Shown: positions 18,484-27,784, counted from the first letter of the stretch. The stretch: DNA of 64,000 bases from Acidimicrobiales bacterium (GCA_035536915.1 DATLNE010000040.1:1-64000), one strand, 5' to 3'. Numbers and translations are program-made. The notes: generated by a model from the letters alone, not told the origin.

Positions 18484-20838
18484 ATGAGCCGGTACGGGAA
18501 GTGGATCGAGGAAGCGGGCTTGCCCGCCTTCCAGTACGACGCCGATCACACGGTCGACGAGGCCGCCGAGTGGAATACCCGCGGCGACGGGCGCACGCGC
18601 AGGCACCAGCACGGCTTCGGCAACCGGCGCATCCAGGCGTTCGCCGACAACGACGGCACCGTCGTCCTCTGGGACGAGCTCGACGCCATGCGCTGGCTCA
18701 CAGCGCCCACACCGAACGGGTCCGGCATCTCCCGCATCCGCTGCGACGAGCGGTCGTGGTCGACGCTGTTCGTCGAGCGCCCCCCGGCCGGGCCGCACGT
18801 CCGCACCTTCGGCCCCACCTGGTTCCGCGTGGCCACCGACGACGGCCGCGTCGCCGTCGAGCGCACCGTGCTCTGCCCCGAGGGCGAGCAGCCCTGGGTC
18901 CTCGTTCGGGTGCGCCTCACGGCCGTCGGCGAGCCGACGCGGCTGCAGCACGTCGAGGAATGGGCCCTGCGCCCCCGCCATCAGAACCTGTTCGCCCAGC
19001 GCGACGACCTGGGTCGCGCCGCGGCCGAGGCCATCGCCTACGAGGTGGAGGCCACTGGTGCGACGGCGACCGCACGCGAGCAGCGGGCCGAGACGGTCCC
19101 CACCGTCGTGTTGGCGGGCGACGACATGGAACCCACGACGGTGCCCCTCGTCATCGGCCGCCCCCTCGACGTCCGCCTGGAAGCTCTCGGCACGGCAGGC
19201 GTGGCCGCCGGCGACGGCGCCGCCCACCCGACGCTTACCGTCACCAGCGACGTCGAGCTTTCGGCAGGCTCGCCCGTCACCTTGTGGTTCCGCTTCGGCA
19301 TCGACGATGGAACCTCGCTCGACGACCCGGAAGCCCTGTTCGACGCTTCCCTCAAGGCCCTGCGCGAGCGCCTGCCCGAAGCCGAGGCCGACACAGCACC
19401 GCAGGCCGCCCGAGAGATCCCGTGGCACATCGCCACGCTCACCGGCGGCGCCTGCGTGGACGGCGTCATCGGCGACCACGCCCTCGACCAGGCCTCCGCC
19501 TACTCCTACGTCTCGGGCTTCAACGGCGCCTCCCGCGACCCCTTCCAGCACGCGCTGCCGCTGGTCTACACCGAGCCCGACCTCGCCTTGTCGGTCCTGC
19601 GCAACACGTGCTCGTGGGCCTACCCCGACGGCTTCCTGCCCTGGGGCCTCGACGGCGAGAAGCGAGTGCGACGCGGCAAGGACCTCTGGCACCTGGGCCA
19701 GTTGGAGTACGCCTCGGACCTGCACCTGTGGGCCTTCTGGCTGGCCGCCGAGTACGCGGCGGCCACCGGCGACCTGGCTGCCTTTGCCGCCCCGTTGCCC
19801 TTCCACCCGGCCACCAAGGCCGAGCCCGTCCCGTTCATCGAGAACCTGCGCCGCCAGTTCCGCCACTTCGTCGACGAGATCGGCCTGGGCGAGCACGGCC
19901 ACGTCCGCCTGCTCGGCTGCGACTGGGCCGACAGCCACGTGGGCGACATCGCCGCCCAAGGGGTCGACCGGGCCACACTGTTCGAGAAGGGCGAGTCCCT
20001 CCTCAACTCGGCCATGGCCGCCTGGGTGCTACCCGTTTTCGCGGGCCTCTGCGACCGCTTGGGCGAGGGCGCCATGGCCGCCGAAGCTCGTGAGCTCGGC
20101 GCCCACCTCCGTGGCGCGGTGGCTGTCGAGTGGAACGGCCGCTGGATCCCCCGCGCCCTGTGCGGCGATGCTCGCTTCGGCGAGGACTCGCTGTTCCTGG
20201 AAGTGCAGCCGTGGGCCATCTTGTCGGGCGCCGTCGAAGGCGACCGCGCCCGCGACCTGCTCCGCGAGATCGACGAGCGCTTGCGCCACGGGTCGCCACT
20301 GGGCGCCCGGCAGCAGTGGCCGGTCCCGACCGAGCCGTCACGCGCCGGCTTCCCCGGCGAGTGCCTCAGCGGCGGCATCTGGTTCTCGCTCAACGCCACC
20401 CTCACGTGGGCGGCCGCCCACGTCGACCGCCAGTTCGGCTGGGACGAGTGGCGGCGCATGACGCTGGCCAACCACGAGGAGCACTACCCCGAGATCTGGG
20501 AGGGCACGTTGTCGGGGCCCGATGCCTACAACAGCCCCGAAGCCCGCATCCCGGGCCGCACGTGGGCAGTCGTGGGCCTCGGCATCCAGTCGTTCCCGGT
20601 CAACAACCTGCACAGCCACGCCCAGCCCGTCATCAGTTACCTGCGCATGCTCGGCGTCGAGCCGGGGACGGCGGGCGAACTGCGAGTGGCAAGCGATCCC
20701 ACAGCGTCGTTCCGCAGCCGTTCCTTCGAGGTTCGCCGCGACGGGTCCGGCCGCCTGGAGGCGTCCGGCCCGGTCGTCGTGCGCACGCCGTCGCAAACGG
20801 TCGAGGGCGGGCCGGGCACGCTGACGTGGTCGAAGTGA
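18484..20838 (+). CDS. GH94-like (alpha/alpha)6 glycoside hydrolase/phosphorylase
   Basis: A 784-residue cytoplasmic protein (no signal peptide). The N-terminal third (to about residue 280) is beta-rich with HQHGFGNRRIQAF; the rest is an alpha-helical barrel with GFNGASRDPFQHALPLVY, NTCSWAYPDGFLPWG and GCDWADSH, the last resembling the GDWND catalytic segment of cellobiose/chitobiose phosphorylases. It probably splits an imported glycoside or oligosaccharide. ATG 18484 has GGGAGGG upstream. It overlaps the E1 alpha gene and is preceded by a LacI-type operator, placing it first in an inducible operon. The family assignment is by motif resemblance; substrate unknown. Confidence 0.65.
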   Translation: MSRYGKWIEEAGLPAFQYDADHTVDEAAEWNTRGDGRTRRHQHGFGNRRIQAFADNDGTVVLWDELDAMRWLTAPTPNGSGISRIRCDERSWSTLFVERPPAGPHVRTFGPTWFRVATDDGRVAVERTVLCPEGEQPWVLVRVRLTAVGEPTRLQHVEEWALRPRHQNLFAQRDDLGRAAAEAIAYEVEATGATATAREQRAETVPTVVLAGDDMEPTTVPLVIGRPLDVRLEALGTAGVAAGDGAAHPTLTVTSDVELSAGSPVTLWFRFGIDDGTSLDDPEALFDASLKALRERLPEAEADTAPQAAREIPWHIATLTGGACVDGVIGDHALDQASAYSYVSGFNGASRDPFQHALPLVYTEPDLALSVLRNTCSWAYPDGFLPWGLDGEKRVRRGKDLWHLGQLEYASDLHLWAFWLAAEYAAATGDLAAFAAPLPFHPATKAEPVPFIENLRRQFRHFVDEIGLGEHGHVRLLGCDWADSHVGDIAAQGVDRATLFEKGESLLNSAMAAWVLPVFAGLCDRLGEGAMAAEARELGAHLRGAVAVEWNGRWIPRALCGDARFGEDSLFLEVQPWAILSGAVEGDRARDLLREIDERLRHGSPLGARQQWPVPTEPSRAGFPGECLSGGIWFSLNATLTWAAAHVDRQFGWDEWRRMTLANHEEHYPEIWEGTLSGPDAYNSPEARIPGRTWAVVGLGIQSFPVNNLHSHAQPVISYLRMLGVEPGTAGELRVASDPTASFRSRSFEVRRDGSGRLEASGPVVVRTPSQTVEGGPGTLTWSK

Positions 20839-21815
20839 AGGCCACCAAGGCGACGCACGACACCACCACGGTGCTGTCGTGGTACCGCCGCATGTACGAG
20901 ATCCGCGCCTTCGAGGAGCACATCCAGAAGCTGTTCTCCAAGGGTGAGGTGCGGGGCACCACCCACCTGGCCACCGGCCAGGAAGCCGTGGCCATCGGGA
21001 CGGCCGAAGCCCTGCGCCCGGGCGACAAGGTGCTGTGCACCTACCGGGGCCACCACCACTGCCTGGCCCGGGGCATGAGCCCCGAGCGGGCCTTCGCCGA
21101 GATCCTCGGCCGGGCCACCGGCGTGTGCGGGGGCAAGGGCGGCTCCATGCACCTGACCGATGTGACCAAGGGGCTGTACGGCAGTTACGCCATTGTCGGT
21201 GCCCACCTGCCCATTGCCGTGGGCATGGCGTGGGCGTCGAAGATCCGTAACGAGCAGGACGTCACCGTGGTGTTCTTCGGCGACGGCACCACCACCATCG
21301 GTGCCTTCCACGAAGCGGTGAACATGGCAGCGGTGTGGTCGCTGCCCGTGTTGTTCATCTGCGAGAACAACCGGTACTCCGAGTACACGCCCATCGACAA
21401 GGTCTGCCCCGTTCCCCGGGCGGCGGCCGACCGCGCCCCGGCCTACGGCCTCGACGGCATCGTGGTCGACGGCAACGACATCGTGGCCGTGCGTGACGCC
21501 GTAGCGGCCGCCGCCGACCGGGCCCGCAGCGGAGGCGGCCCGGCGATCATCGAGGCCGAGACGTACCGCCACGGCGGCCACTCGCGGGCGGACCCGGCCA
21601 AGTACCGGCCCCAGGAGGAGGTCGACGCCTGGCTGGCCCGCGACCCCCTGGCTGCCGCCGAGCGCACGCTGCTGGCCGCAGGCGTCGACACCGCCGCGGC
21701 CCGGGCCGAGGTCGACGCCTCGCTGAACGCTGCCGTGCGGGCCGCCCTGGCCGCTCCCGAGCCCGACCTCGCCGCCATGTACACCGACGTGTTCGCACCG
21801 GAGGGTGCTCGATGA
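20835..21815 (+). CDS. 2-Oxoacid (acetoin/pyruvate-type) dehydrogenase E1 component, alpha subunit
   Basis: A 326-residue thiamine-diphosphate enzyme subunit. Diagnostic parts are CGGKGGSMHLTD, the TPP motif beginning FFGDGTTTIGAFHEAVNMA and ending CENN about 28 residues later, and the AETYRHGGHSRADPAKYR phosphorylation-loop region. It decarboxylates a 2-oxo acid (or cleaves acetoin) and normally passes the acyl group to a lipoyl-E2. GTG 20835 overlaps the previous stop (GTGA); GTG 20826 is an in-frame alternative. It overlaps E1 beta by 4 nt. No E2 or E3 gene is in the window, so it must borrow one or have a different acceptor. Confidence 0.92.
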   Translation: MKATKATHDTTTVLSWYRRMYEIRAFEEHIQKLFSKGEVRGTTHLATGQEAVAIGTAEALRPGDKVLCTYRGHHHCLARGMSPERAFAEILGRATGVCGGKGGSMHLTDVTKGLYGSYAIVGAHLPIAVGMAWASKIRNEQDVTVVFFGDGTTTIGAFHEAVNMAAVWSLPVLFICENNRYSEYTPIDKVCPVPRAAADRAPAYGLDGIVVDGNDIVAVRDAVAAAADRARSGGGPAIIEAETYRHGGHSRADPAKYRPQEEVDAWLARDPLAAAERTLLAAGVDTAAARAEVDASLNAAVRAALAAPEPDLAAMYTDVFAPEGAR

Positions 21816-22792
21816 CCACCATCAACTACCGCCAGGCCATTACCGAGGGCATCGCCCGGGCCATGCGACGCGACGAGCGCGTCGTCTTTCTCGGCGAGGA
21901 CGTGGGAGAAGCGGGCGGCGCTTTCAAGTCGACGGTCGGGCTCATCGAGGAGTTCGGCCCCGGCCGCGTGTGGGACACGCCCATCTCCGAACAGGCCATC
22001 ATCGGTGCCGCCATGGGAGCGGCGATGAACGGGCTGCGCCCCATCGCCGAGATCATGTTCTCCGACTTCCTGTCGGTGTGCTGGGACGGCATCGCCAACG
22101 AGATCGCCAAGGCTCGCTACATGACCGGCGGCCAGTTGGAGGTGCCGCTGGTCATCCGCACCCACAACGGCGCGGGCATGGGCTTCGGCGCCCAGCACTC
22201 CCAGTCGTTGGAGAACATGGCGATGATGGTCCCGGGGCTGAAGGTCGTGGCGCCGTCGAACCCGGCCGACCTCGTGGGCCTGCTGGCGTCGGCGGTCGAC
22301 GACCCCGACCCGGTCCTGTTCTTCGAGCACAAGAACCTGTTCAACGACAAGGGCGAGGTGCCCGACGGCGACCACTGCGTGCCGCTGGGCCGCGCTGCCA
22401 TCGTGCGGCCCGGCACCGATGTCACGATCGTGTCGTTGGCCGCCATGGTGCCGGTGGCGCTGGAAGCGGCCGAGGCACTGGGCGGCCAAGGCGTGTCGTG
22501 CGAGGTACTCGACCTGCGCTGCCTGGCGCCGCTCGACCTCGATGCCATCGTGGCCTCGGTGGAGAAGACGAGCCGCCTCGTGGTGGTGGAGGAGAACCCT
22601 CGGGCGTGCGGGTGGGGCGCCGAGATCGCATCGCTGGTGGTGGAGCACGCCTTCTGGTCGCTCGACGGCCCGATAATGCGCATCACCGGGGCTCCCGTCC
22701 CCGTGCCGTTCGCCGCCAACCTCGAAGCCGCCGCCATCCCCTCGGCCGCCGGCGTGGTCGAGCAGATGACGGCGGCCCTCGCTTCGGCCTAG
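21812..22792 (+). CDS. 2-Oxoacid (acetoin/pyruvate-type) dehydrogenase E1 component, beta subunit
   Basis: A 326-residue transketolase-like subunit: GEDVGEAGGAFKSTVGL, the SEQAIIGAAMGAA helix with the Glu that contacts the TPP aminopyrimidine, and VIRTHNGAGMGFGAQHSQSLE. It forms an alpha2beta2 E1 with the preceding gene, to which it is coupled (ATGA overlap). It ends the LacI-controlled rightward operon; a convergent operon ends 3 nt further on. Confidence 0.93.
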   Translation: MTTINYRQAITEGIARAMRRDERVVFLGEDVGEAGGAFKSTVGLIEEFGPGRVWDTPISEQAIIGAAMGAAMNGLRPIAEIMFSDFLSVCWDGIANEIAKARYMTGGQLEVPLVIRTHNGAGMGFGAQHSQSLENMAMMVPGLKVVAPSNPADLVGLLASAVDDPDPVLFFEHKNLFNDKGEVPDGDHCVPLGRAAIVRPGTDVTIVSLAAMVPVALEAAEALGGQGVSCEVLDLRCLAPLDLDAIVASVEKTSRLVVVEENPRACGWGAEIASLVVEHAFWSLDGPIMRITGAPVPVPFAANLEAAAIPSAAGVVEQMTAALASA

Positions 22793-22795
22793 TCG

Positions 22796-23533
22796 CTAGG
22801 GCATCACCCAGCCGCCGTCGACCACCAGGTTCTGCCCGGTGACGAACGACGAGTCGGGGCCGCAGAGGAACGACACGGCGGCAGCGAGTTCGTCCAAGCG
22901 GCCCCGGCGCTTGAGGGCCTGGCTGTCGATGATGCGGCGGTCGTAGGCCTCGCGGTCGGGGTGGACCTCTTCGGCCGCGGTGGGAAACGCCCCGGGCGAC
23001 ACGGTGTTCACCCGCACGCCCACGGCGCCCAGCTCCCGGGCCATGGCGCGGGTCATCGACAGGATGCCGCCCTTGGTGGTGACGTAGGCCGACAGGTCGG
23101 CCCAGCCGCCCGTCGTGGTGATCGAAGAGATGTTGACGATGGCGCCGGACCCGGCCGCTTCCATCTGCCGCGCCGCGGCCTGGGCCACCAGGAAGTAGCC
23201 CCGCAGGTTCACCGCGAGCACGTCGTCGAGGTCGGCTGTCGTCACCTCCAGGAACGGCCCGCTGGGGAAGACGCCTGCGTTGTTGACGAGGATGCCGACC
23301 GGGCCGAGCGCGCCGGCCACGTCGGCGAACAACCGGCTTATGGCATCGCCATCGCGCAGGTCGCAGGCGAAGGCACGGGCACGCCCGCCGTTCTCGGCAA
23401 CGAGCTTGGCCGTTGTCTCCGCAGTGGCCTCGTCGCGGTCGACCACCGCCACCTCGTGGCCGTCTTCGGCCAGTCGGGCGGAGATGGCGCGCCCGAGGCC
23501 GCCGCCGCCACCGGTCACCAGCGCCACCGTCAT
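22796..23533 (-). CDS. Short-chain dehydrogenase, sugar/sugar-acid type
   Basis: A 245-residue classical SDR: TGGGGGLG at residues 7-14, NNAGVFPSGP near 83, NISSITTTGG near 133, YVTTKGG near 150, and VTGQNLVVDGGW at the C terminus. In this operon (enolase-superfamily dehydratase, DUF4432, SDR) it probably oxidises an aldose or a 2-keto-3-deoxy acid. The ATG at 23533 overlaps the DUF4432 stop as ATGA and has GGAGGTGA upstream; longer readings of the frame are a shadow of that gene. Confidence 0.88.
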   Translation of the reverse strand: MTVALVTGGGGGLGRAISARLAEDGHEVAVVDRDEATAETTAKLVAENGGRARAFACDLRDGDAISRLFADVAGALGPVGILVNNAGVFPSGPFLEVTTADLDDVLAVNLRGYFLVAQAAARQMEAAGSGAIVNISSITTTGGWADLSAYVTTKGGILSMTRAMARELGAVGVRVNTVSPGAFPTAAEEVHPDREAYDRRIIDSQALKRRGRLDELAAAVSFLCGPDSSFVTGQNLVVDGGWVMP

Positions 23534-24690
23534 GCCTTCACCTCCGCAGCCCGCTGGGCCATCGTCGTGTCGTCGGGTTGTCCGCCCACAGCCCGGATGC
23601 GCGCTTCGGACGCCGACAAGGCGTCGGCCCCGTCGAGGACGGCGAACGTGGTGTGGTACGAGCGCGACTCGCCCGCGCCGAGCCAGGTCATGGAGCCGTC
23701 GGCGCGCGCCGCCTCTTCGCCTTCGACGTGGTGCGTCGAAGGCTCCAAGCCGATGGCGTAGGCGCCCTCGCGCAGGTGCAGCCACTCGAAGAAGCAGGGG
23801 AACTCGTCGGCCCGCCACGTCATCTCGAAGCCCAGGCCGAGGCGGTCGTTCAGGAGGGCGACGCATCGGGTGCCGTCGGTGTCGGTGGCCAGCTCGTGCT
23901 CGTACACCTGCTCGGCGACGCCTCGGGCGGGGGCGGGCATGGTGCGGTACGAGATGCCCTGGTCGACCACGCTGGCCGTGCACCACCGTGTGCCGTCGAC
24001 GGCGGCCACGAAACGGCTGCCTTCGTCGAGCACCGGCCATCCGACGTTCACGTGGTAGAGCTGCATGTGCGGCGTGTCGTCGGACCCGGCGTTGGTCACG
24101 GTGTCGACCAAGCGGATCTCGTTGCCGCCCAGGTCGGCTTCGATGCGCCGTCGCAGCACCAGGTGCTCGCCGAACACGCGGGCCTGGCGTACTTCGCCTT
24201 CGGCCCACAGCACGCAGCCCTCGTCGGTCCATTGCTCGCCGTAGCCGGTCAGGCGGGCAGGGATGTTGGAGATGCGGCCGTGCAGCGGCTGCCACACCGT
24301 GGGCAGGTAGTTGTAGTGCGAGCCGTCGACTTCGGCAGGGAACAGCGTGTGGTCGAGGCCGGCGGTGACGAGCAGGCCCGAGAACGACCGCACCCACGAC
24401 AGGCCGTTGTCGTCGGCGTGCTCGTGCAGCCCCGGGTGCCGAAAGCCGGTGGCCGAACGCCAACCGACGGCGCGGCCTGCGTGTTCGACGGCGCCGATGT
24501 CCATGGCCCGGTCGACCAGGACCTCGAAGGCCAGGCCGGTGCCGGTGCGGAACTCGAGGCAGCGGATGCCGCGCTCGACGCCGTCGGCCAACTCCACCAA
24601 CCGCACCCCGCCGACGACGCCGAGGTCGCCGCTGTAGCGAGCCAAGTCGGCCCGGTTGAAGCGTCGGTCGTTGCCCGTGATGTCGCCCAT
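23530..24690 (-). CDS. DUF4432 aldose-epimerase-fold protein
   Basis: A 386-residue protein of the galactose-mutarotase-like fold (DUF4432). Recognisable segments are GIRCLEFRTGTGLAFEVLVDRAMDIG, GLLVTAGLDHTLFPAE and MQLYHVNVGWPVLDEG, with AIGLEPSTHHVEG near the C terminus. Family members are found in sugar-acid and sulfosugar catabolic clusters and may interconvert sugar anomers or act as isomerases; the reaction is not established. Coupled by overlap to the SDR downstream, 16 nt after the dehydratase. GGAGG precedes the ATG. Confidence 0.82.
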   Translation of the reverse strand: MGDITGNDRRFNRADLARYSGDLGVVGGVRLVELADGVERGIRCLEFRTGTGLAFEVLVDRAMDIGAVEHAGRAVGWRSATGFRHPGLHEHADDNGLSWVRSFSGLLVTAGLDHTLFPAEVDGSHYNYLPTVWQPLHGRISNIPARLTGYGEQWTDEGCVLWAEGEVRQARVFGEHLVLRRRIEADLGGNEIRLVDTVTNAGSDDTPHMQLYHVNVGWPVLDEGSRFVAAVDGTRWCTASVVDQGISYRTMPAPARGVAEQVYEHELATDTDGTRCVALLNDRLGLGFEMTWRADEFPCFFEWLHLREGAYAIGLEPSTHHVEGEEAARADGSMTWLGAGESRSYHTTFAVLDGADALSASEARIRAVGGQPDDTTMAQRAAEVKA

Positions 24691-24706
24691 GATCCTCCGT
24701 TGTCGT

Positions 24707-25825
24707 TCAGGGGCCGACGACGTGATCGGCGATCAGGTCGTCGGCCGGCGTGATGCCGAGGCCGGGAGCGTTCGACGCCGTGGCCCGGCCGGGGGCGAAG
24801 GTCGGGCCGCCCTCCCAGAGCCGCCCGGCGGGGTCGAACGGGTTGTCGTCGGCGCCGAACGTCTCGATGCTGCAACCCGGGCTCCCGGCGGCGGCCACGT
24901 GGACGTGTAGCTCGGGGTAGACGTGGCACGACACCGGCACGCCCACGACGTCGGCGAACTGGCGCAGGCGCCACGCCGCCGAAATGCCGCCGATGGTTGT
25001 GGCGTCGATGCGCAAGACGGCGACGCCCGCCCGTTGCACCAAGGCGACGGCGGCGTGGCTGTCGGTCAGCTCGTCGCCCACGCCGATGGGCGCAACCCCG
25101 GCGGCCACCAGGCGGGCGTAGCCCTCGACGTCCTCCGGCACCATTGGGTCTTCGATCCAAGCCAAGGGAGCGGCGTCGGCCCACGTTCGGATCTCGTCGA
25201 CGGCGTCGGCCGCTCGACGCCACCACCAGGCGGCGTCGACCACCATGCGGGCGTCGTTCGGCAGCTTGGTCGCTGCCGTCTCGAGCAGGGCGCGCATGTC
25301 GGCGGGGTCAGGCATGCGGGCCACTTTGAGCAAGCGGTGGCCGTCGGCGGCTGCGGCGGCGACCCGCTCGCCGAGCTCGGTGGCCGGTTCGCCGGTGGGA
25401 TAGCCCGCCACGAGCATGCAGTCGACCTCGGGGTGCCCGCCGCCGAGCAACTGCCATACCGGCAGCCCGGCTCGCTTGCCCTTGATGTCCCACAGGGCGA
25501 TGTCGAGCAACGACAGCGCTCGCTGGGCCAGGCCCACGCGTCCGGCGGCGACGGCGGCCCGGCCCACGGTGTCGACCACCGAAGCAATGCGGTCGGCGGG
25601 CAGGCCGACGGCGACGGGGGCGACCATGGTGCGCACAACCTCGGCCACCGGTGCGTCACGGGTCAGGCCGTAGGCGGTGCCGACCAGTCCCTCGTCGGTG
25701 CGGACCCGCACCACGCAGTAGCGGCGCTCGGTCACTGTCATGGGGCCGAGTTGCAGCGGTCGGGGGATCGGCAACGCCACGGTGACGGCGTCGACGGATT
25801 GGATGCGGTCCAGCGTGCTGCCCAC
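24707..25825 (-). CDS. Enolase-superfamily sugar-acid dehydratase (mandelate racemase/muconate lactonizing enzyme group)
   Basis: A 372-residue enolase-superfamily protein. Metal ligands appear as Asp in MVVDAAWWW (about residue 199), Glu in WIEDPM (about 226) and Glu in GDELTDSH (about 252). A later LRIDATTIGG and SCHVYPELH supply the Asp-His dyad of the mandelate-racemase subgroup. The usual KxK on the second barrel strand reads KVAR here, so the second general base differs. It probably dehydrates an aldonate to a 2-keto-3-deoxy acid. First gene of a leftward operon with an operator at 25844-25855. Confidence 0.87.
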   Translation of the reverse strand: MGSTLDRIQSVDAVTVALPIPRPLQLGPMTVTERRYCVVRVRTDEGLVGTAYGLTRDAPVAEVVRTMVAPVAVGLPADRIASVVDTVGRAAVAAGRVGLAQRALSLLDIALWDIKGKRAGLPVWQLLGGGHPEVDCMLVAGYPTGEPATELGERVAAAAADGHRLLKVARMPDPADMRALLETAATKLPNDARMVVDAAWWWRRAADAVDEIRTWADAAPLAWIEDPMVPEDVEGYARLVAAGVAPIGVGDELTDSHAAVALVQRAGVAVLRIDATTIGGISAAWRLRQFADVVGVPVSCHVYPELHVHVAAAGSPGCSIETFGADDNPFDPAGRLWEGGPTFAPGRATASNAPGLGITPADDLIADHVVGP

Positions 25826-25843
25826 GGGCGTGCCTCAGCTTCA

Positions 25844-25855
25844 GGAAACCTTTCC
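25844..25855. promoter_or_regulatory. LacI-type operator GGAAACCTTTCC
   Basis: This near-palindrome lies 19 nt upstream of the dehydratase start (25825, leftward) and downstream of the LacI gene. It differs from the GGAAACGTTTCC consensus only in one central base, so it is a credible site for the local LacI protein. Confidence 0.6.
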
Positions 25856-25887
25856 AGAAGACACTAGCGCGGCCGGTGCCGCCCGCG

Positions 25888-26913
25888 TCACCTTGCGCCG
25901 GGTGCAGCGCAGCTTTCGCCGGGCGAGAACTCGACGGGGAGCTCGATCCGGCGTGCCCGGTTTCCCTGCATGGCCCCGAGCATCAATGTGGCCGCCATGC
26001 GTCCCAGCTCCCGGGCATCGCGGGTGATGCGGGCCAGCGGGGGCTCGAGCAGTTCGGCCAGCGGCGTGGTGTCGCAGGTGACCAACGAGATGTCGCCGGG
26101 CACGTGCAGGCCGCGAGCGCGGATGGCCCGCAGGACGCCGACGAGGAGTTGGTTGCCGCCCGCGATGATGGCCGTCGGCGGGGTCGCGGAATCGAGCATG
26201 CGGGCGGTGGCAAGCTCGCCGTGCTCGGCCGTGAAGGCGCCGCAGTCGACGACTGCTCGCACCCCGCGACGCCCGGCACAGGCCTCGACCAAGGCATCGG
26301 CCCGAGCCCGCGTCGGGCGCACGGTCGGCGTGCCGCCTGCGAACCCGATGCGTCGATGGCCCAAGTCGATGAGGTGAGCGGCCGCTGCCCGCATCCCGGC
26401 CGCGTGGTCGGACAGCACGGCGCTGGTGGCGCCCGCCCCGGTGATCTCGCGGTCGACCAGGACGAACGGGCGGCCCATGTCGCGGAGCAGGCGGGCCGCC
26501 ACCCGGTTGCGCTCGTCGGCCAACGACACGATCATCCCGTCGACGCGGCGCTGGCGCAGCACCCGGAGCTGGGCGGCATCCTGTTCAGGGGCGCCCTGCG
26601 AGTTGGCGATGATCATGGCGAAACCCGCCTCTTGCAGGGCCAGCTCGGCGCCGACGGCAATCTCCGAGAACAGCGGGTTGGAGATGTCGCCGACGAGGAA
26701 GCCCACGGTCGAGGTGACGCCCCGTCGCAAGCTCTGGGCCAAGAAGTCGGGCTCGTAGCCGACCGCTTCCACGGCTTCCAGGACGCGGGCCTTCATCTCG
26801 GCGCTCACGTCGGGGTGGCCGGACAGCACCCGGGAGACCGACGAGATCGCCACGCCTGCAGTGGTGGCGACGTCTTTGATGCCGACTCGTCCGTTCTCTG
26901 CCTGTCGCGGCAC
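25888..26913 (-). CDS. LacI-family transcriptional regulator
   Basis: A 341-residue regulator with an N-terminal LacI helix-turn-helix and hinge (residues about 8-60: IKDVATTAGVAISSVSRVL, ARVLEAVEAVGYEPD, AQSLRRG) and a periplasmic-binding-protein-like sensor domain (TVGFLVGDISNPLFSEIA onward). It should repress the surrounding sugar-acid operons until a metabolite binds. GTG 26913 is chosen as start: it gives normal family length and has GGAGGAC upstream, whereas the frame continues upstream without homology. Candidate sites of the GAAACGTTTC type are at 18430, 25844, 26997, 27819, 27905, 27917, 27981 and 29558. Confidence 0.9.
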   Translation of the reverse strand: MPRQAENGRVGIKDVATTAGVAISSVSRVLSGHPDVSAEMKARVLEAVEAVGYEPDFLAQSLRRGVTSTVGFLVGDISNPLFSEIAVGAELALQEAGFAMIIANSQGAPEQDAAQLRVLRQRRVDGMIVSLADERNRVAARLLRDMGRPFVLVDREITGAGATSAVLSDHAAGMRAAAAHLIDLGHRRIGFAGGTPTVRPTRARADALVEACAGRRGVRAVVDCGAFTAEHGELATARMLDSATPPTAIIAGGNQLLVGVLRAIRARGLHVPGDISLVTCDTTPLAELLEPPLARITRDARELGRMAATLMLGAMQGNRARRIELPVEFSPGESCAAPGAR

Positions 26914-26996
26914 CCGCGTCCTCCACTTCTCGGCTTCCCCCGCTTGCCGCCGGAGTCGGCTGCACGGCCGCCCGATACTATCCGACGAGGTTCCCC

Positions 26997-27008
26997 GGAA
27001 TCGTTTAC
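26997..27008. promoter_or_regulatory. Degenerate LacI-type operator between divergent lacI and SDR genes
   Basis: GGAATCGTTTAC matches 9 of 12 positions of GGAAACGTTTCC and lies 15 nt before the SDR start at 27023, in the region shared with the leftward LacI gene. It may serve autoregulation. Weaker than the other sites. Confidence 0.4.
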
Positions 27009-27022
27009 TGGACGGAGGCAGG

Positions 27023-27784
27023 ATGGAACAGGGCATGGTCGCGCTCGTCACCGGCGGGGCGCGGGGGATCGGCTTGGCAACGGCTCGAATGTTGGCCGCC
27101 GACGGGTGGACCGTCGTGGTCGGCGACTGCGACGAGGCGCAGACGGCCGCGGCAGCCGAGGATGCGCAGTGTCACTCGACCGTGCTCGACGTCACTGACG
27201 CCGCCTCCGTCGACGCTGCCGTCGACGGGGCCGTGGCCCGGTTCGGCCGCCTCGACCTGCTCGTCAACAACGCAGGCATCCAGCGCCACGCGCCACTGGA
27301 GGCCCTGGCTTGGTCGGACTGGACCGACGTGCTCGACGTGAACCTGCACGGCACCCTGCGCTGCATGCAGGCGGCCGCCCGCCACATGCTCCCGGCCGGG
27401 CGGGGGTGCATCGTGAACCTGGTGTCGATCACCGCCGCTCGCGGCGCGCCGGCTCGGTCCGCCTACGTGGCGTCGAAGTCGGCCGTCATCGGCCTCACGC
27501 GGACGGCGGCCGTCGAGTGGGCGACGCGTGGCGTGCGGGTCAACGCAGTAGGCCCGGGGTACGTCGCCACCGACCTCATCCTCGACGCCATCGCCGAGGG
27601 CACCATCAGCGAGGCGCCCATCCGGGCGGCCACGCCGATGGGCCGCATGGCCGAACCTGACGAGATCGCCCAGGTGATCAGGTTCTTGGCCTCCGATGCC
27701 GCGTCATACGTGACCGGCCAAGTGGTGTACGCCGACGGTGGCTTCCTCGCCGGTTACGGGGTGGGCTCTTCCACCCTGGGTTGA
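27023..27784 (+). CDS. Short-chain dehydrogenase, sugar dehydrogenase type
   Basis: A 253-residue classical SDR: TGGARGIG at residues 10-17, NNAGIQRHAP near 85, Ser in LVSITAARG near 138, YVASKSA near 152, and VTGQVVYADGGF. Divergent from the LacI gene and followed by the transport operon, so it likely acts on the imported sugar or its acid. GGAGG 5-9 nt before the ATG supports the start; ATG 27035 is an internal alternative. Confidence 0.88.
   Translation: MEQGMVALVTGGARGIGLATARMLAADGWTVVVGDCDEAQTAAAAEDAQCHSTVLDVTDAASVDAAVDGAVARFGRLDLLVNNAGIQRHAPLEALAWSDWTDVLDVNLHGTLRCMQAAARHMLPAGRGCIVNLVSITAARGAPARSAYVASKSAVIGLTRTAAVEWATRGVRVNAVGPGYVATDLILDAIAEGTISEAPIRAATPMGRMAEPDEIAQVIRFLASDAASYVTGQVVYADGGFLAGYGVGSSTLG

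Noticed and set aside
17320-19959. Long minus-strand frame over the SDR, unknown and GH94-like genes
   Set aside because: Antisense to genes with coherent protein motifs and overlapping starts and stops; no ribosome-binding site or homology.
22788-22803. Small hairpin CCTAG-TCG-CTAGG between convergent operons as a terminator
   Set aside because: Only five base pairs and no T-run; too weak to support.
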